Source: Syntrophus sp. (in: bacteria) (GTDB lineage Bacteria; Desulfobacterota; Syntrophorhabdia; Syntrophorhabdales; Syntrophorhabdaceae). Taken from it: a DNA stretch of 49,738 bases. Below are positions 14,975-23,149 of the stretch, one piece after another; the stretch's first letter is position 1, and every line of letters starts with the position of its first letter. Position numbers and translations under genes: made by a program. The notes beneath the pieces are model-generated. The model had not been told where the DNA came from. It ran no database searches and saw only the letters and a list, made by a program, of their open reading frames with translations. The DNA lies in the NCBI GenBank assembly GCA_013824835.1, contig PNOM01000013.1, positions 1-49,738 of the forward strand, written 5' to 3'.

Positions 14975-16963
14975 CTACATGATATCCGAAATCTGCCACT
15001 CCTCATAATGGATGCTGCTTAACTCTGCGATAAACCGGGAGGGCTTCAGGATTAGATGGCCGATCTGCTTGTCGAAGATGAGCATGGGGTAGCAGAGGTA
15101 GAGTTCATCCATGGCCCTGGTTGCGGCAACGTAGAAGAGTCTTCTCTCCTCTTCAAGGCCCCCTTCCTCCTCCACGGCCTTCGGGTTGGGGAATCTTCCT
15201 TCCGCGCACCAGATGATAAAGACCGCCTTCCATTCGAGCCCTTTTGCCTGGTGGATGGTGCTTAAAACAACCCGTTCGTCCTCTCTGTCTGCGCTGACGA
15301 CTTCTTCGCCGCTCAGGCCGCCCATAAGGGAAAGCTCGCTCAGGAAGGTCTCGAGCGATTGATACTGGGATGAAAAGCTGATAAGCTGGTTGATATCTTC
15401 GAGTCGTGCTGTGTGGTTCGGGAAATTATATTTCAGGTAGTCTATATATCCATGCTCAAGTACGGCGGAGATCATGTCTGCCGGTGCTTCCAGGGCATGG
15501 AGCCCGGAGAGTACGCCAAAGAGCTTTGACCATGTGTCGATGCTTTCTTTTTGTATGCCCTTGAATACCTCCCCTATCTTCTTTGAAATGATGAGGTCAA
15601 TGGGGTTGCTTACTGTTTTCAGATGGTCGAATATGCGTTCGGCCGTTCTTTTTCCGATGCGGGGGAAGAGCTGGAACATCCTTTTCCATGAGACCTCATC
15701 TTCAGGATTGACAATCACCCTCAGGAAGGAGACCACATCCTTGATATGGGCCTGTTCAAAGAAACGGAGACCGCTCCTTATCTCAAAGGGAATGTCCCTT
15801 CTGGTCAGCTCCATCTGGAGTTCCATGCAGTGGTAGTGAGCCCGGTAAAGGACTGCGATGCGGTTGAGAGGGGTGCCCTCATCCCGCAACTCAAGGATTC
15901 TCTGGGCCACAAACTCTGCCTGCTGCATCACATCTCTTGAAGGGGCAACTACAGGGGTGATGCCGCTTTTCTTGACGCTCCGGAGCTCCTTTGTAAACTG
16001 CCTTTTGTTCTGGAGGATGGAGCTGTTGGCAAGACCCAGTATCTCCGGCGTGCTCCTGTAATTCGTCTCAAGTTTGAATACCCGCGCCTCCTCATATTTT
16101 TTCGGGAATTCCAGTATGTTCTGGAAATCGGCCCCCCTGAAGGAGTAGATGCTCTGGGCATCGTCACCGACCACCATGACGTGCCTGTTAATAAAACCCA
16201 TGAAGTCGACAACCTCCGCCTGGATTCTGTTTGTATCCTGATATTCGTCCACGAGGATATGGGAAAAGGACAGGGCATAGAATTTCCTGAGGTCCTCGTT
16301 TTCCGCGAGCAGCTTGTGCCAGTAATAGAGGAGGTCATCAAAATCCATGGCATTGGTTGCCCTCTTTTTTTCCATATAGAGGGTCTGGATAGTTGCTATT
16401 TCATCAACAATATCAAGGAAGAAAGGAGACCTTTCCTCAATGGATTCTGGAATATCGGTCATGGTGTTGACCGCATAGCTTATAATGTCTTTAATGACGC
16501 TCCCTTTGGGGAACCTCCGGGCCTTCCGGTCAATCTTCGATTCCTTGATCACAACCTCGATAAGGTCCTTCGCATCCTCATTATCAAGGATGGAAAAATT
16601 CCGCTTGAAGCCCACGCGGTCACTGTGCTGTCTCAATATCATATTCCCGATATGGTGAAATGTACCCCCCCAGATGTAACGGGTATCTATCTTCATGAGG
16701 TGTTCCACCCGGTGGAGCATCTCCCGGGCCGCTTTGTTCGTAAAGGTGAGGAGAAGAATGTTGTTCGGGGAGACACCCTGTTCGAGAAGCCGCGCTACCC
16801 GGTAGGTGACAACCCGCGTCTTTCCGCTGCCCGCGCCCGCGATAACAAGTACAGGTCCAGGATCGGCCAATACTACCTGCAACTGCTCTTCGTTCAGCTC
16901 CTTTTCGTAGGGGATAAGAAATGTTTTTTTCGACACGTCCCGGTGAAGGGTATATTTTTTCAT
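14975..16963 (-). CDS. UvrD/PcrA/Rep-type ATP-dependent DNA helicase
   Basis: This superfamily 1A helicase is about 662 residues from the chosen start. Motifs in order are the Q motif LNEEQLQVV, Walker A VIAGAGSGKTRVV, motif Ia LLTFTNKAAREML, motif II LVDEYQDTN, motif III VVGDDAQSIYSFRGA, motif IV ETNYRSTPEIL, motif V STIHQAKGLEWKAVF and motif VI YVAATRAMDELYL. It translocates 3'-5' and works in DNA repair or in dislodging proteins from DNA. The frame is open to 17044, but the first 27 codons overlap a long inverted repeat and have no family similarity, so the ATG at 16963 (MKKYTLHRDV) is preferred. It is divergent from adk. Confidence 0.92.
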   Translation of the reverse strand: MKKYTLHRDVSKKTFLIPYEKELNEEQLQVVLADPGPVLVIAGAGSGKTRVVTYRVARLLEQGVSPNNILLLTFTNKAAREMLHRVEHLMKIDTRYIWGGTFHHIGNMILRQHSDRVGFKRNFSILDNEDAKDLIEVVIKESKIDRKARRFPKGSVIKDIISYAVNTMTDIPESIEERSPFFLDIVDEIATIQTLYMEKKRATNAMDFDDLLYYWHKLLAENEDLRKFYALSFSHILVDEYQDTNRIQAEVVDFMGFINRHVMVVGDDAQSIYSFRGADFQNILEFPKKYEEARVFKLETNYRSTPEILGLANSSILQNKRQFTKELRSVKKSGITPVVAPSRDVMQQAEFVAQRILELRDEGTPLNRIAVLYRAHYHCMELQMELTRRDIPFEIRSGLRFFEQAHIKDVVSFLRVIVNPEDEVSWKRMFQLFPRIGKRTAERIFDHLKTVSNPIDLIISKKIGEVFKGIQKESIDTWSKLFGVLSGLHALEAPADMISAVLEHGYIDYLKYNFPNHTARLEDINQLISFSSQYQSLETFLSELSLMGGLSGEEVVSADREDERVVLSTIHQAKGLEWKAVFIIWCAEGRFPNPKAVEEEGGLEEERRLFYVAATRAMDELYLCYPMLIFDKQIGHLILKPSRFIAELSSIHYEEWQISDIM

Positions 16964-17023
16964 CAGGGTTAAAGTATGCTGTATGATCCATTTTAAGTCA
17001 AGGAGGGAATACGCCCCAAAAAA

Positions 17024-17065
17024 TTGGTAGTCTCCTAATTTCATGTCAATTTAGGAGACTATCCA
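17024..17065. repeat. inverted repeat between uvrD-like gene and adk
   Basis: The arms TAGTCTCCTAA (17028-17038) and TTAGGAGACTA (17051-17061) are perfect. With one bulged base the match extends outward to TTGG/CCAA. It lies upstream of the preferred helicase start and about 28 bp before the adk -10. A divergent-promoter operator or a hairpin are both possible; no regulator can be named. Confidence 0.7.
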
Positions 17066-17069
17066 AAAA

Positions 17070-17098
17070 TTTCCAATTTGTGAAAAAAAGTGTATAAT
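17070..17098 (+). promoter_or_regulatory. probable sigma-70 promoter of adk
   Basis: A perfect TATAAT (17093-17098) lies 46 bp upstream of the adk start, with a weak -35 TTTCCA (17070-17075) 17 bp before it. An aaaggagg ribosome site follows before the ATG. Confidence 0.55.
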
Positions 17099-17144
17099 AA
17101 GCATGTTTTTTACCTATAAGAATTCCTAAAAAGGAGGATATATC

Positions 17145-17792
17145 ATGAAAGTCGTATTATTGGGACCCCCGGGTGCGGGAAAGGGTACAGTGGCAAAGCA
17201 GTTGACTAATTATGACGGATCAGTGCAGATCTCTACAGGAGATATTCTGAGAAATGCAGTCAAGGCCAAGACGAAGCTCGGTCTTGAGGCCAAGGGATAT
17301 ATGGAGCGGGGAGAGCTTGTTCCTGACAAGCTTATTATGGATATCATGGAAGCACGGCTCCAGGAGCCTGACTGCGCAAAAGGATTCCTTCTTGATGGTT
17401 TTCCGAGAACCATACCACAGGCTGAGGAACTGGAAGTGCTTCTTGCAAAACTCTCAATCAAGCTTGACGGGGTCATCAACCTTGATGTCCCGAAAGATGT
17501 GATTTTAGACAGACTTACCACGAGAAGGACCTGCTCGAACTCGGACTGCCAGGAGATTTATAACATTAAGAGCAAGCCGCCGACACCTGAGGGCAACTGC
17601 ATGAAATGCGGTTCTCCTGCGGTACAGCGCGCTGATGAAACCGTTGAGGCAATTACCGTGCGCCTTGAAACCTATAATGAGAAGACTTCTCCCCTTATCA
17701 ATTTCTATGAGAAGAAGGGCCTTCTGAAGACAATAAGCTCCTTAAGCAGCGACAAGATTGTTGCCGAGATAACCGCTGCCATGAAGAAATAG
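17145..17792 (+). CDS. adk: adenylate kinase
   Basis: This is a 215-residue long-form adenylate kinase interconverting ATP, AMP and ADP in the cytoplasm. The P-loop is GPPGAGKGT (7-15), the AMP site includes STGDILRNAV and the conserved LLDGFPRTIPQAE, and the LID carries a four-cysteine zinc site (CSNSDC, then CMKC) as in Gram-positive and many anaerobe enzymes. The start has an AAAGGAGG ribosome site. It appears monocistronic here, with a GC-rich hairpin after the stop. Confidence 0.97.
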   Translation: MKVVLLGPPGAGKGTVAKQLTNYDGSVQISTGDILRNAVKAKTKLGLEAKGYMERGELVPDKLIMDIMEARLQEPDCAKGFLLDGFPRTIPQAEELEVLLAKLSIKLDGVINLDVPKDVILDRLTTRRTCSNSDCQEIYNIKSKPPTPEGNCMKCGSPAVQRADETVEAITVRLETYNEKTSPLINFYEKKGLLKTISSLSSDKIVAEITAAMKK

Positions 17793-17818
17793 ACACACAA
17801 GAGAGAATTGGATGATCC

Positions 17819-17850
17819 CCCCGGTTACGGGCATAAACCCGCAGCCGGGG
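17819..17850 (+). terminator. GC-rich hairpin after adk
   Basis: CCCCGG-tta-CGGG-cataaa-CCCG-cag-CCGGGG forms a two-step stem with symmetric internal bulges, 27 bp after the adk stop. No T run follows, so it may be a Rho-independent terminator of poor quality or an mRNA-protecting hairpin. Confidence 0.5.
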
Positions 17851-17928
17851 CTGATTCCCTGAATTACCTGAAAAATCTGTTGTCCGTTTAATTAAATGTC
17901 AAATGTGTGAGATAAGGGATTAACGCCT

Positions 17929-18756
17929 ATGAAATTCGGTTTTTCAACATATTTTTATTTAAAAAAGGAATCTTTGGAAGTGGTGGAAGAGGCCGCTCCC
18001 CTGGGCATCAGGGTTTTTGAGCTGTCCCAGCAGATCCCCCACGCCCTGAATATGGATAAAAGAACGGTTGCGAAGATTGATGCCCTGAAAAAAGAAGGGA
18101 TAGAGTTCTCCATGCATGCCCCCTTTTTCGAGATAAACCTGGGGAGTTATTTTGAGGACATACGGCTTATCTCCAAGGAAAGGATCAAGAAGGCCCTTGA
18201 TCTGGCAGGCATAATCGGGGTTAACCCTGTGGTTGTTCACCCGGGCTACACCTTCTTTGTTGATAAGGTAAAGGATGTGGAAGAGCGAACCAGAGAGAAT
18301 TTTATGGAAGATTTACGTGAAATCTATCTTTATGCGCGGGAAAGGGGTCTGTCAATAGCCCTTGAGAATGTCCATATGTCATATTTCTTTTTTTATGAGC
18401 TTGATGAGTTCAGGAAGATCCATGAGGCAGCACCCGGTGTCGGGATGTGTCTCGACGTGGGACATGCCTTTATTACAAAATGCGCCCAAGGCGTCAGCAG
18501 CCCCGAAGATGCCATACTGGCAGATCTGAAGGAAATCGGCATTGAACACCTTTTCCATGTGCACCTTCACAATAATCTTGGAGTAAAGGATGACCATACC
18601 TTTCTCCAGGGCAGCATTGACCTGAAAAAGATTATTCGCGGCCTTGACGGAATGGGTTACGGAGGGAAGATCATCATAGAAAGCTATGATATGGAAGAAT
18701 ACGGGACAGGCCCGGTAATAGAAAAGATGGAAGAATTGAGAAGGGGGTCTCCATGA
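17929..18756 (+). CDS. sugar phosphate isomerase/epimerase-like TIM-barrel protein (AP endonuclease 2 family)
   Basis: This 275-residue xylose-isomerase-like TIM barrel has metal-binding residues in the expected strands: FSMHAPF, NPVVVHPGYTF, LSIALENVHM, MCLDVGHAF and LFHVHLHNNLG, ending with IIIESYDME. This matches the EndoIV/IolE-type fold with Glu, Asp and His ligands. Whether it is a sugar isomerase or a DNA AP endonuclease cannot be settled; the loose match to EndoIV motifs favours a sugar or cofactor substrate. It overlaps queC by four bases (ATGA), so it is translationally coupled to a queuosine/7-deazaguanine gene. Confidence 0.8.
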   Translation: MKFGFSTYFYLKKESLEVVEEAAPLGIRVFELSQQIPHALNMDKRTVAKIDALKKEGIEFSMHAPFFEINLGSYFEDIRLISKERIKKALDLAGIIGVNPVVVHPGYTFFVDKVKDVEERTRENFMEDLREIYLYARERGLSIALENVHMSYFFFYELDEFRKIHEAAPGVGMCLDVGHAFITKCAQGVSSPEDAILADLKEIGIEHLFHVHLHNNLGVKDDHTFLQGSIDLKKIIRGLDGMGYGGKIIIESYDMEEYGTGPVIEKMEELRRGSP

Positions 18757-19469
18757 GCACGGATAACAAAAAGGATGTCTCCTGCCTTGTAATCCTGAGT
18801 GGCGGTCAGGATTCAACCACCTGCCTTCATTGGGCAAAAAGGCATTTTAAGGAAATCCACACCATTGCCTTTGACTATGGGCAAAAACACAGAATCGAAC
18901 TGAAATCCGCAGAGAGAATTGCTCACCATGCTCACGTCCTGGATCACGAGACCATAGACATGCGGGGCCTTATGAAGAGCACAAGCCCGCTCATAGAGCA
19001 CACCCATCCTGTAGGTCAATACAAAAGCGCTGAGGATCTGCCCGGCGGCATTGAGCCCACCTTCATCCCTTGCCGCAACATCCTCTTTTTAACCGTTGCG
19101 GCAAACCGTGCGGTGGTGAAGGGAATCAAAGACCTGGTTATCGGGGTATCTGCCGTGGATTACGGAGGCTATCCTGACTGCAGGCCTGGTTTCATAAAGG
19201 GGATGGAGGATACGCTCTGTCAGGGTCTTGAGATGGACATAACCATCCATGTACCGCTTATTTCAATGAGCAAAAAGGATACGGTCCTCCTTGCCTTAAC
19301 TTTGCCGGGTTGCATGGAGGCCCTTGCGTACAGTCATACTTGTTACGAAGGTGCTTTCCCGCCCTGCGGCAAGTGCCATGCATGCCTTCTGAGGGCAAAG
19401 GGGTTTCAGGAAGCAGGGATAGAAGACCCTTTGTCAGGGGACCCTTCTTCTAATTCACATTCAAAATGA
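18753..19469 (+). CDS. queC: 7-cyano-7-deazaguanine synthase QueC
   Basis: This 238-residue enzyme makes preQ0 from 7-carboxy-7-deazaguanine, ammonia and ATP, for tRNA queuosine or deazaguanine DNA. The PP-loop is VILSGGQDSTTCLHWA (13-28), followed by IAFDYGQKHRIEL, FIPCRNILFL and VSAVDYGGYPDCRP. The zinc site near the C-terminus is SHTCYEGAFPPCGKCHACLLRA with four cysteines. The final twenty residues are a low-complexity tail (DPSSNSHSK) with no counterpart in most QueC. queD, queE and queF are not in the window. It is coupled to the TIM-barrel gene. Confidence 0.96.
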   Translation: MSTDNKKDVSCLVILSGGQDSTTCLHWAKRHFKEIHTIAFDYGQKHRIELKSAERIAHHAHVLDHETIDMRGLMKSTSPLIEHTHPVGQYKSAEDLPGGIEPTFIPCRNILFLTVAANRAVVKGIKDLVIGVSAVDYGGYPDCRPGFIKGMEDTLCQGLEMDITIHVPLISMSKKDTVLLALTLPGCMEALAYSHTCYEGAFPPCGKCHACLLRAKGFQEAGIEDPLSGDPSSNSHSK

Positions 19470-19483
19470 CTCTAATCTTTTCT

Positions 19484-19550
19484 GTCATTGCGAGCGACGC
19501 GGCAATCTCAATGACTTAGATTGCCGCGTCGCTACGCTCCTCGCAACGAC
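19484..19550. repeat. palindromic intergenic repeat (REP-like)
   Basis: The arms GCGACGCGGCAATCT (19494-19508) and AGATTGCCGCGTCGC (19518-19532) are perfect. The flanks GTCATTGCGAG and CTCGCAACGAC extend the symmetry with one mismatch and a 7-base offset. The wording (tcattgcgag...gcgtagcgacgcggcaat) is that of dispersed palindromic repeats common in proteobacterial genomes. It sits between the convergent queC and dehydrogenase genes. Confidence 0.8.
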
Positions 19551-19586
19551 TTGATTGCGAATTGGTATTAGATTCTCCGGAATATA

Positions 19587-20618
19587 CTATTCCTTGTGAG
19601 GTGTTATGATGACCTTCAGGCAGCCTTTGCCTTCACCTGCAGCCCTGAATCCCCGTGCAATCTCTTCGAGACTGTATCTGTGGGTAATCATGTCTGTCAC
19701 GTCAACGCTCCCTGCCCTGATCAATTCCATGGCCTGTATATTATCAAGGGGGGCAGCCCCATAACAGGTTTTAAGGCTTATGTCGTTTCTCCAGAAGGGA
19801 TTAATATCCATATCGATGGTCTCCCCGGGGTTCGGCACTGCAAAGAAGAGAACTACCCCGCCGCGGTCAACGGATTCCAGTGCTTGCCGGGCAGCAGACA
19901 AAACCCCGGCACAGACTATTACCTTATCGGCCAACCGGCCGTTATTTACCTCTTTTATCGAACCCGATATATCTCCATCAGCCGGAATTGTCTTATCGGC
20001 GCCGAATCTTTTTGCCGCTGCCAGTCTGTAGTCATCAATGTCCGTTGCAATGATCCTTCCTGCGCCCAGGGCACGGGCAAGCTTGATCATAAGGAGGCCT
20101 GCAATCCCGCAGCCGAGTACCAGCAGGGTATCGCAGGGCTTCAGGTCAGCAGCCCTTAACCCCCTGACTACGGTGCCAAGGGGCTCAATAAATGATCCCT
20201 GCTCATAGGACATTTCGTCAGGGAGGAGGAGGGTGCCTGTATCGACGCTTTTTCCGGTGATCCTGAGATACTCTGAAAACCCTCCCGGTGCAAAATTGTT
20301 TGTTGTCTGAAAAACCTGGCAGGCAGTTTGATGGCCGGTCACACACCAGTGGCATTCGCCGCAGGGAACATGGTGCGTGGTAAACACCCGGTCACCTCTT
20401 TTGAATCTCGTTACTTCTTCCCCAACATCAACAACCTCGCCGGCAACTTCATGGCCGAGAACCAGGGGGGCCTTTTTTATGCGATACCATTCCATGACGT
20501 CACTGCCGCATATGCCGCTTGCCATAACCTTAACAAGAATATCCCCTTTACCGACTTTGGGAAGGGGCATTTCCTCCAGGTCAACCCTGCTGTTGCTATA
20601 ATACATTCCTACGCGCAT
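19587..20618 (-). CDS. zinc-dependent medium-chain dehydrogenase (sorbitol/threonine dehydrogenase-like)
   Basis: This 343-residue MDR enzyme has the catalytic-zinc cysteine in ASGICGSDVMEW, the GHEVAGEVVDVG strand, a structural-zinc loop of four cysteines (VPCGECHWCVTGHQTACQ) and the Rossmann strand LLVLGCGIAGLLMIKLARALGAGRII followed by an acidic IATDIDD, suggesting NAD(H). The substrate is a polyol or hydroxy compound. It follows the LsrF-like gene by six bases, so the two probably process the same sugar-derived intermediate. The ribosome site is weak, in line with translational coupling. Confidence 0.9.
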   Translation of the reverse strand: MRVGMYYSNSRVDLEEMPLPKVGKGDILVKVMASGICGSDVMEWYRIKKAPLVLGHEVAGEVVDVGEEVTRFKRGDRVFTTHHVPCGECHWCVTGHQTACQVFQTTNNFAPGGFSEYLRITGKSVDTGTLLLPDEMSYEQGSFIEPLGTVVRGLRAADLKPCDTLLVLGCGIAGLLMIKLARALGAGRIIATDIDDYRLAAAKRFGADKTIPADGDISGSIKEVNNGRLADKVIVCAGVLSAARQALESVDRGGVVLFFAVPNPGETIDMDINPFWRNDISLKTCYGAAPLDNIQAMELIRAGSVDVTDMITHRYSLEEIARGFRAAGEGKGCLKVIITPHKE

Positions 20619-20624
20619 GCCTGT

Positions 20625-21515
20625 CTATCCCTGCCTCGCCTCATGCATCTCAGTCAAAAAGAAGTCATAGGCTGCTTTCGGCTTTTCTCCTTCGTGAACG
20701 ACCTTTCGCAGGGCTTTGATCATGGCAACAGGCGATTCGGATTGAAAGATGTTCCGGCCCATATCAACCCCGGCTGCTCCATCCTGGAGGGCATTATAGG
20801 CCATGGTCAGGGCATCAAGCTCAGGGAGCTTTTTACCCCCTGCAATGACTATCGGCACCGGGCAGGAGGCAACAACCGTATCAAAATCTTCCGGCACATA
20901 ATAGGTTTTCACAAAAGAAACACCGAGTTCCGCGATGATTCGTGAAGCAAGGCGCATATATTTCGCATCCCTGCTCATCTCTTTGCCTACTGCAGTGACG
21001 CCGAGAACGGGGATGCCATAGCGGTTGCCCATATCCACAAGACGGGTCATGTTATGTACTGACTGGGTTTCCATTATGCCGCCGATAAAAACCTGTACTG
21101 CCATGGCTGCAACATTGAGACGTATGGCCTCATCGATATCAATGGCAAGTTGCTCGTTTGAGAGGTCGCTCAAAATACTGGGCCCTCCGCTGGCTCTCAG
21201 TACTACCCCCTTGTCAAAAGCGGGAGGTATGGTTGTCCGGAGGATGCCCCTGGTCAGCATCAGGGTATCTGCATAGGGTAAAAGGGGCAGGATAGTCACA
21301 TCCACCCGTTCGAGGCCTGTGGTTGGGCCTTGAAAGTATCCATGGTCAATGGCCAGCATAAGCGCCTTCCCTGACTTGGGGTTAAAAATTTTAGATAGGC
21401 GGTTCTTCATCCCCCAGTCCAGGGAATTGCTCCCTTTCAAGTAGAAAGGCTCGCTCTTGGCAGGAATATCTACATAAAACTGTTTTTCTTTTTCAAATTC
21501 ATCGGCTTCCGGCAT
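20625..21515 (-). CDS. LsrF-like class I aldolase/thiolase (DhnA family)
   Basis: This protein of about 296 residues is strongly similar to Lsr[59 protein letters not shown], the Schiff-base lysine region [11 protein letters not shown] and [17 protein letters not shown] with [19 protein letters not shown]. LsrF in enterics transfers the acetyl group of the phosphorylated AI-2 product to CoA. No lsrK, lsrR or lsr transporter is present, and the neighbour is a zinc dehydrogenase, so the true substrate may be another phosphorylated ketose. An ATG at 21515 with AAGGAG nine bases upstream is preferred over a TTG at 21521. Confidence 0.85.
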   Translation of the reverse strand: MPEADEFEKEKQFYVDIPAKSEPFYLKGSNSLDWGMKNRLSKIFNPKSGKALMLAIDHGYFQGPTTGLERVDVTILPLLPYADTLMLTRGILRTTIPPAFDKGVVLRASGGPSILSDLSNEQLAIDIDEAIRLNVAAMAVQVFIGGIMETQSVHNMTRLVDMGNRYGIPVLGVTAVGKEMSRDAKYMRLASRIIAELGVSFVKTYYVPEDFDTVVASCPVPIVIAGGKKLPELDALTMAYNALQDGAAGVDMGRNIFQSESPVAMIKALRKVVHEGEKPKAAYDFFLTEMHEARQG

Positions 21516-21694
21516 GATCAATTACTCCTTATTTTCTTCGCGTTATAGTCGCCTAAATCCTAATCCCGGCACACAATCTTTGTCAATTAAAATGTGGGGA
21601 TATGGGGATATGTAAACTATCGGTTGCTTCTTTATGAATTTTGCGATAAATAATACCATAGCGCGCAGTAATTATGCGGGGAGGGCACACCACC

Positions 21695-22669
21695 ATGTTA
21701 GTCCGCTGTATTATATCAATGGCAATTATCCTGTATGCATCATTCTGCTACGGAGACACGAAATATCGCATTAAGGAGACAAAAAATACAGGAGAAATCC
21801 GGGAAGGATATATTTCCGTACCTGGAGGTAATATATGGTTTAAGATCGTCGGAGCAGACAAAAAGGGGATCCCCCTCCTCACACTCCATGGCGGCCCTGG
21901 AGCCCCCCATGATTATCTGGAGCCTCTGGAGGCATTAAGCGATGAAAGACCGGTAATTTTTTACGATCAGCTCGGTTGCGGCAATTCTGACAAGCCGGAG
22001 AATAAGTCCCTCTGGAGGGTGAAGCGTTTTGTAGAAGAACTTCATTTTGTGCGGAGTGCGCTCCGGTTGGGGAAGATACATATCCTTGGCCAGTCCTGGG
22101 GAACCATGCTTGCAGTCGATTATATGCTTACCAGAAAACCCCGGGGGGTCGTGAGCCTCGTGCTTTCTGCGCCATGCCTCAGCGCCTCGCGGTTTATTGC
22201 CGACCAGAGAAAGTATCTCCTTGAGTTTCCGGAGGATATGCAGAAAATCATCCGGGATGCCGAGGCATCGGGTAATTACGATTCCCCCCAGTACGATGAG
22301 GCGGAAATGAAGTATTACAAGCGACATGTCTGCAGGCTTGACCCTTGGCCTGATTGCATGGAAAGAACATTGAAGAAATCCGGTCGTTCCGTATACGAAT
22401 ACATGTGGGGGCCAAGCGAGTTTACCATGACCGGAACGTTAAAAAAATACGAAAGGGCAAAAAAACTGAAACAGATAAAAATCCCGGTACTCTTTACCGC
22501 AGGCCAGTATGATGAGGCAACCCCTGCTACTACAAGTTATTACCAGTCTATGCTGCCTGGATCGGAGATCGCAATCTTCGAGGACGCATCCCACGAACAT
22601 CATATTGAAAAACCGGAACAGTACCTGAAAACGGTCCGTGACTTTCTGCGCCGGGCAGAGAAAAGGTAG
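21695..22669 (+). CDS. exported alpha/beta hydrolase, proline iminopeptidase family
   Basis: This serine hydrolase of the prolyl aminopeptidase type is about 324 residues. It starts with a signal peptide (MLVRCIISMAIILYASFCYG), then the oxyanion loop LLTLHGGPGAPHDY, the strand PVIFYDQLGCGNSDKP, the nucleophile elbow ILGQSWGTMLAVDYM, a helical cap, the acid strand VLFTAGQYDEATP and the catalytic histidine in DASHEHHIEKPEQ. The family removes N-terminal proline from peptides, although this one should act outside the cytoplasm. The ATG at 21695, ten bases after GGGGAGG, is preferred to the ATG at 21674, which would place the ribosome site inside the gene. It stands alone before tRNA-Arg. Confidence 0.88.
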   Translation: MLVRCIISMAIILYASFCYGDTKYRIKETKNTGEIREGYISVPGGNIWFKIVGADKKGIPLLTLHGGPGAPHDYLEPLEALSDERPVIFYDQLGCGNSDKPENKSLWRVKRFVEELHFVRSALRLGKIHILGQSWGTMLAVDYMLTRKPRGVVSLVLSAPCLSASRFIADQRKYLLEFPEDMQKIIRDAEASGNYDSPQYDEAEMKYYKRHVCRLDPWPDCMERTLKKSGRSVYEYMWGPSEFTMTGTLKKYERAKKLKQIKIPVLFTAGQYDEATPATTSYYQSMLPGSEIAIFEDASHEHHIEKPEQYLKTVRDFLRRAEKR

Positions 22670-22692
22670 TCTTTTGCGATACGCAATATCGT

Positions 22693-22769
22693 GCGCCCAT
22701 AGCTCAATTGGATAGAGTGTTGGACTTCGAATCCAAAGGTTGCAGGTTCGATTCCTGCTGGGCGCACCA
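22693..22769 (+). tRNA. tRNA-Arg (anticodon TCG)
   Basis: A 77-base cloverleaf: acceptor GCGCCCA pairs with TGGGCGC, followed by an encoded CCA. The D-arm is agctcaattggatagagt, the anticodon stem TTGGA/TCCAA holds the loop CTTCGAA with anticodon TCG at 22727-22729, and the T-arm is GCAGG-ttcgatt-CCTGC. It decodes CGA and other CGN codons. Confidence 0.96.
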
Positions 22770-22856
22770 ATAATATCTATCCACTACAATAGTCAATCAG
22801 GGCAAGGATTGATGTAAACAATTCACATCAAGAAGACAACATTTTGTAAAATAATA

Positions 22857-22885
22857 TTGACATGCGCTCTCAGTTTCCATAGACT
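22857..22885 (+). promoter_or_regulatory. sigma-70 promoter of the TRAP/acyl-CoA ligase operon
   Basis: TTGACA (22857-22862) and TAGACT (22880-22885) are separated by 17 bp. The predicted start of transcription is just before or within the palindrome at 22895. The 5' leader to dctP would be about 255 bases. Confidence 0.6.
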
Positions 22886-22894
22886 ATCACATAT

Positions 22895-22935
22895 ACTAAA
22901 CGTTTAGTTAGTCAAAATGTTTAGTTAGTCAAAAT
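22895..22935. promoter_or_regulatory. TetR-like palindromic operator with tandem 17-bp duplication
   Basis: ACTAAACGTTTAGT (22895-22908) is a perfect 14-bp palindrome of the kind bound by TetR/AcrR-family repressors. Its right half starts a 17-mer (22902-22918, gtttagttagtcaaaat) that is repeated exactly at 22919-22935. Lying at about +3 to +45 of the promoter, a bound repressor would block transcription of the TRAP operon. No TetR gene is in the window. Confidence 0.65.
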
Positions 22936-23149
22936 TAAGGCTTGGGTAAGCTATGAACTTGCATATGTCCTTACATTCATCCCATGCAGACTGCGGACCT
23001 GAGGTTTCCAAGGATCCGCGCGACATGTTCCGGTTCGGGGAACGCTCGAATTCCCGGGCGTGGCCTGACCTTGAAAGCTTAAGTAAATGATTTTATGTTC
23101 TTAGCAAAGAAGTCGTGCCAAATAAATATATCCAAAGGGGAGGCTTTAT

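Noticed and set aside
16181-16972. 263-codon open frame on the plus strand
   Set aside because: It is antisense to the helicase motifs, has no ribosome site or family-like sequence, and is a shadow of the uvrD-type gene.
19596-20159. 187-codon plus-strand frame
   Set aside because: It is antisense to the dehydrogenase gene, and its cysteine-rich look comes from the complementary codons.
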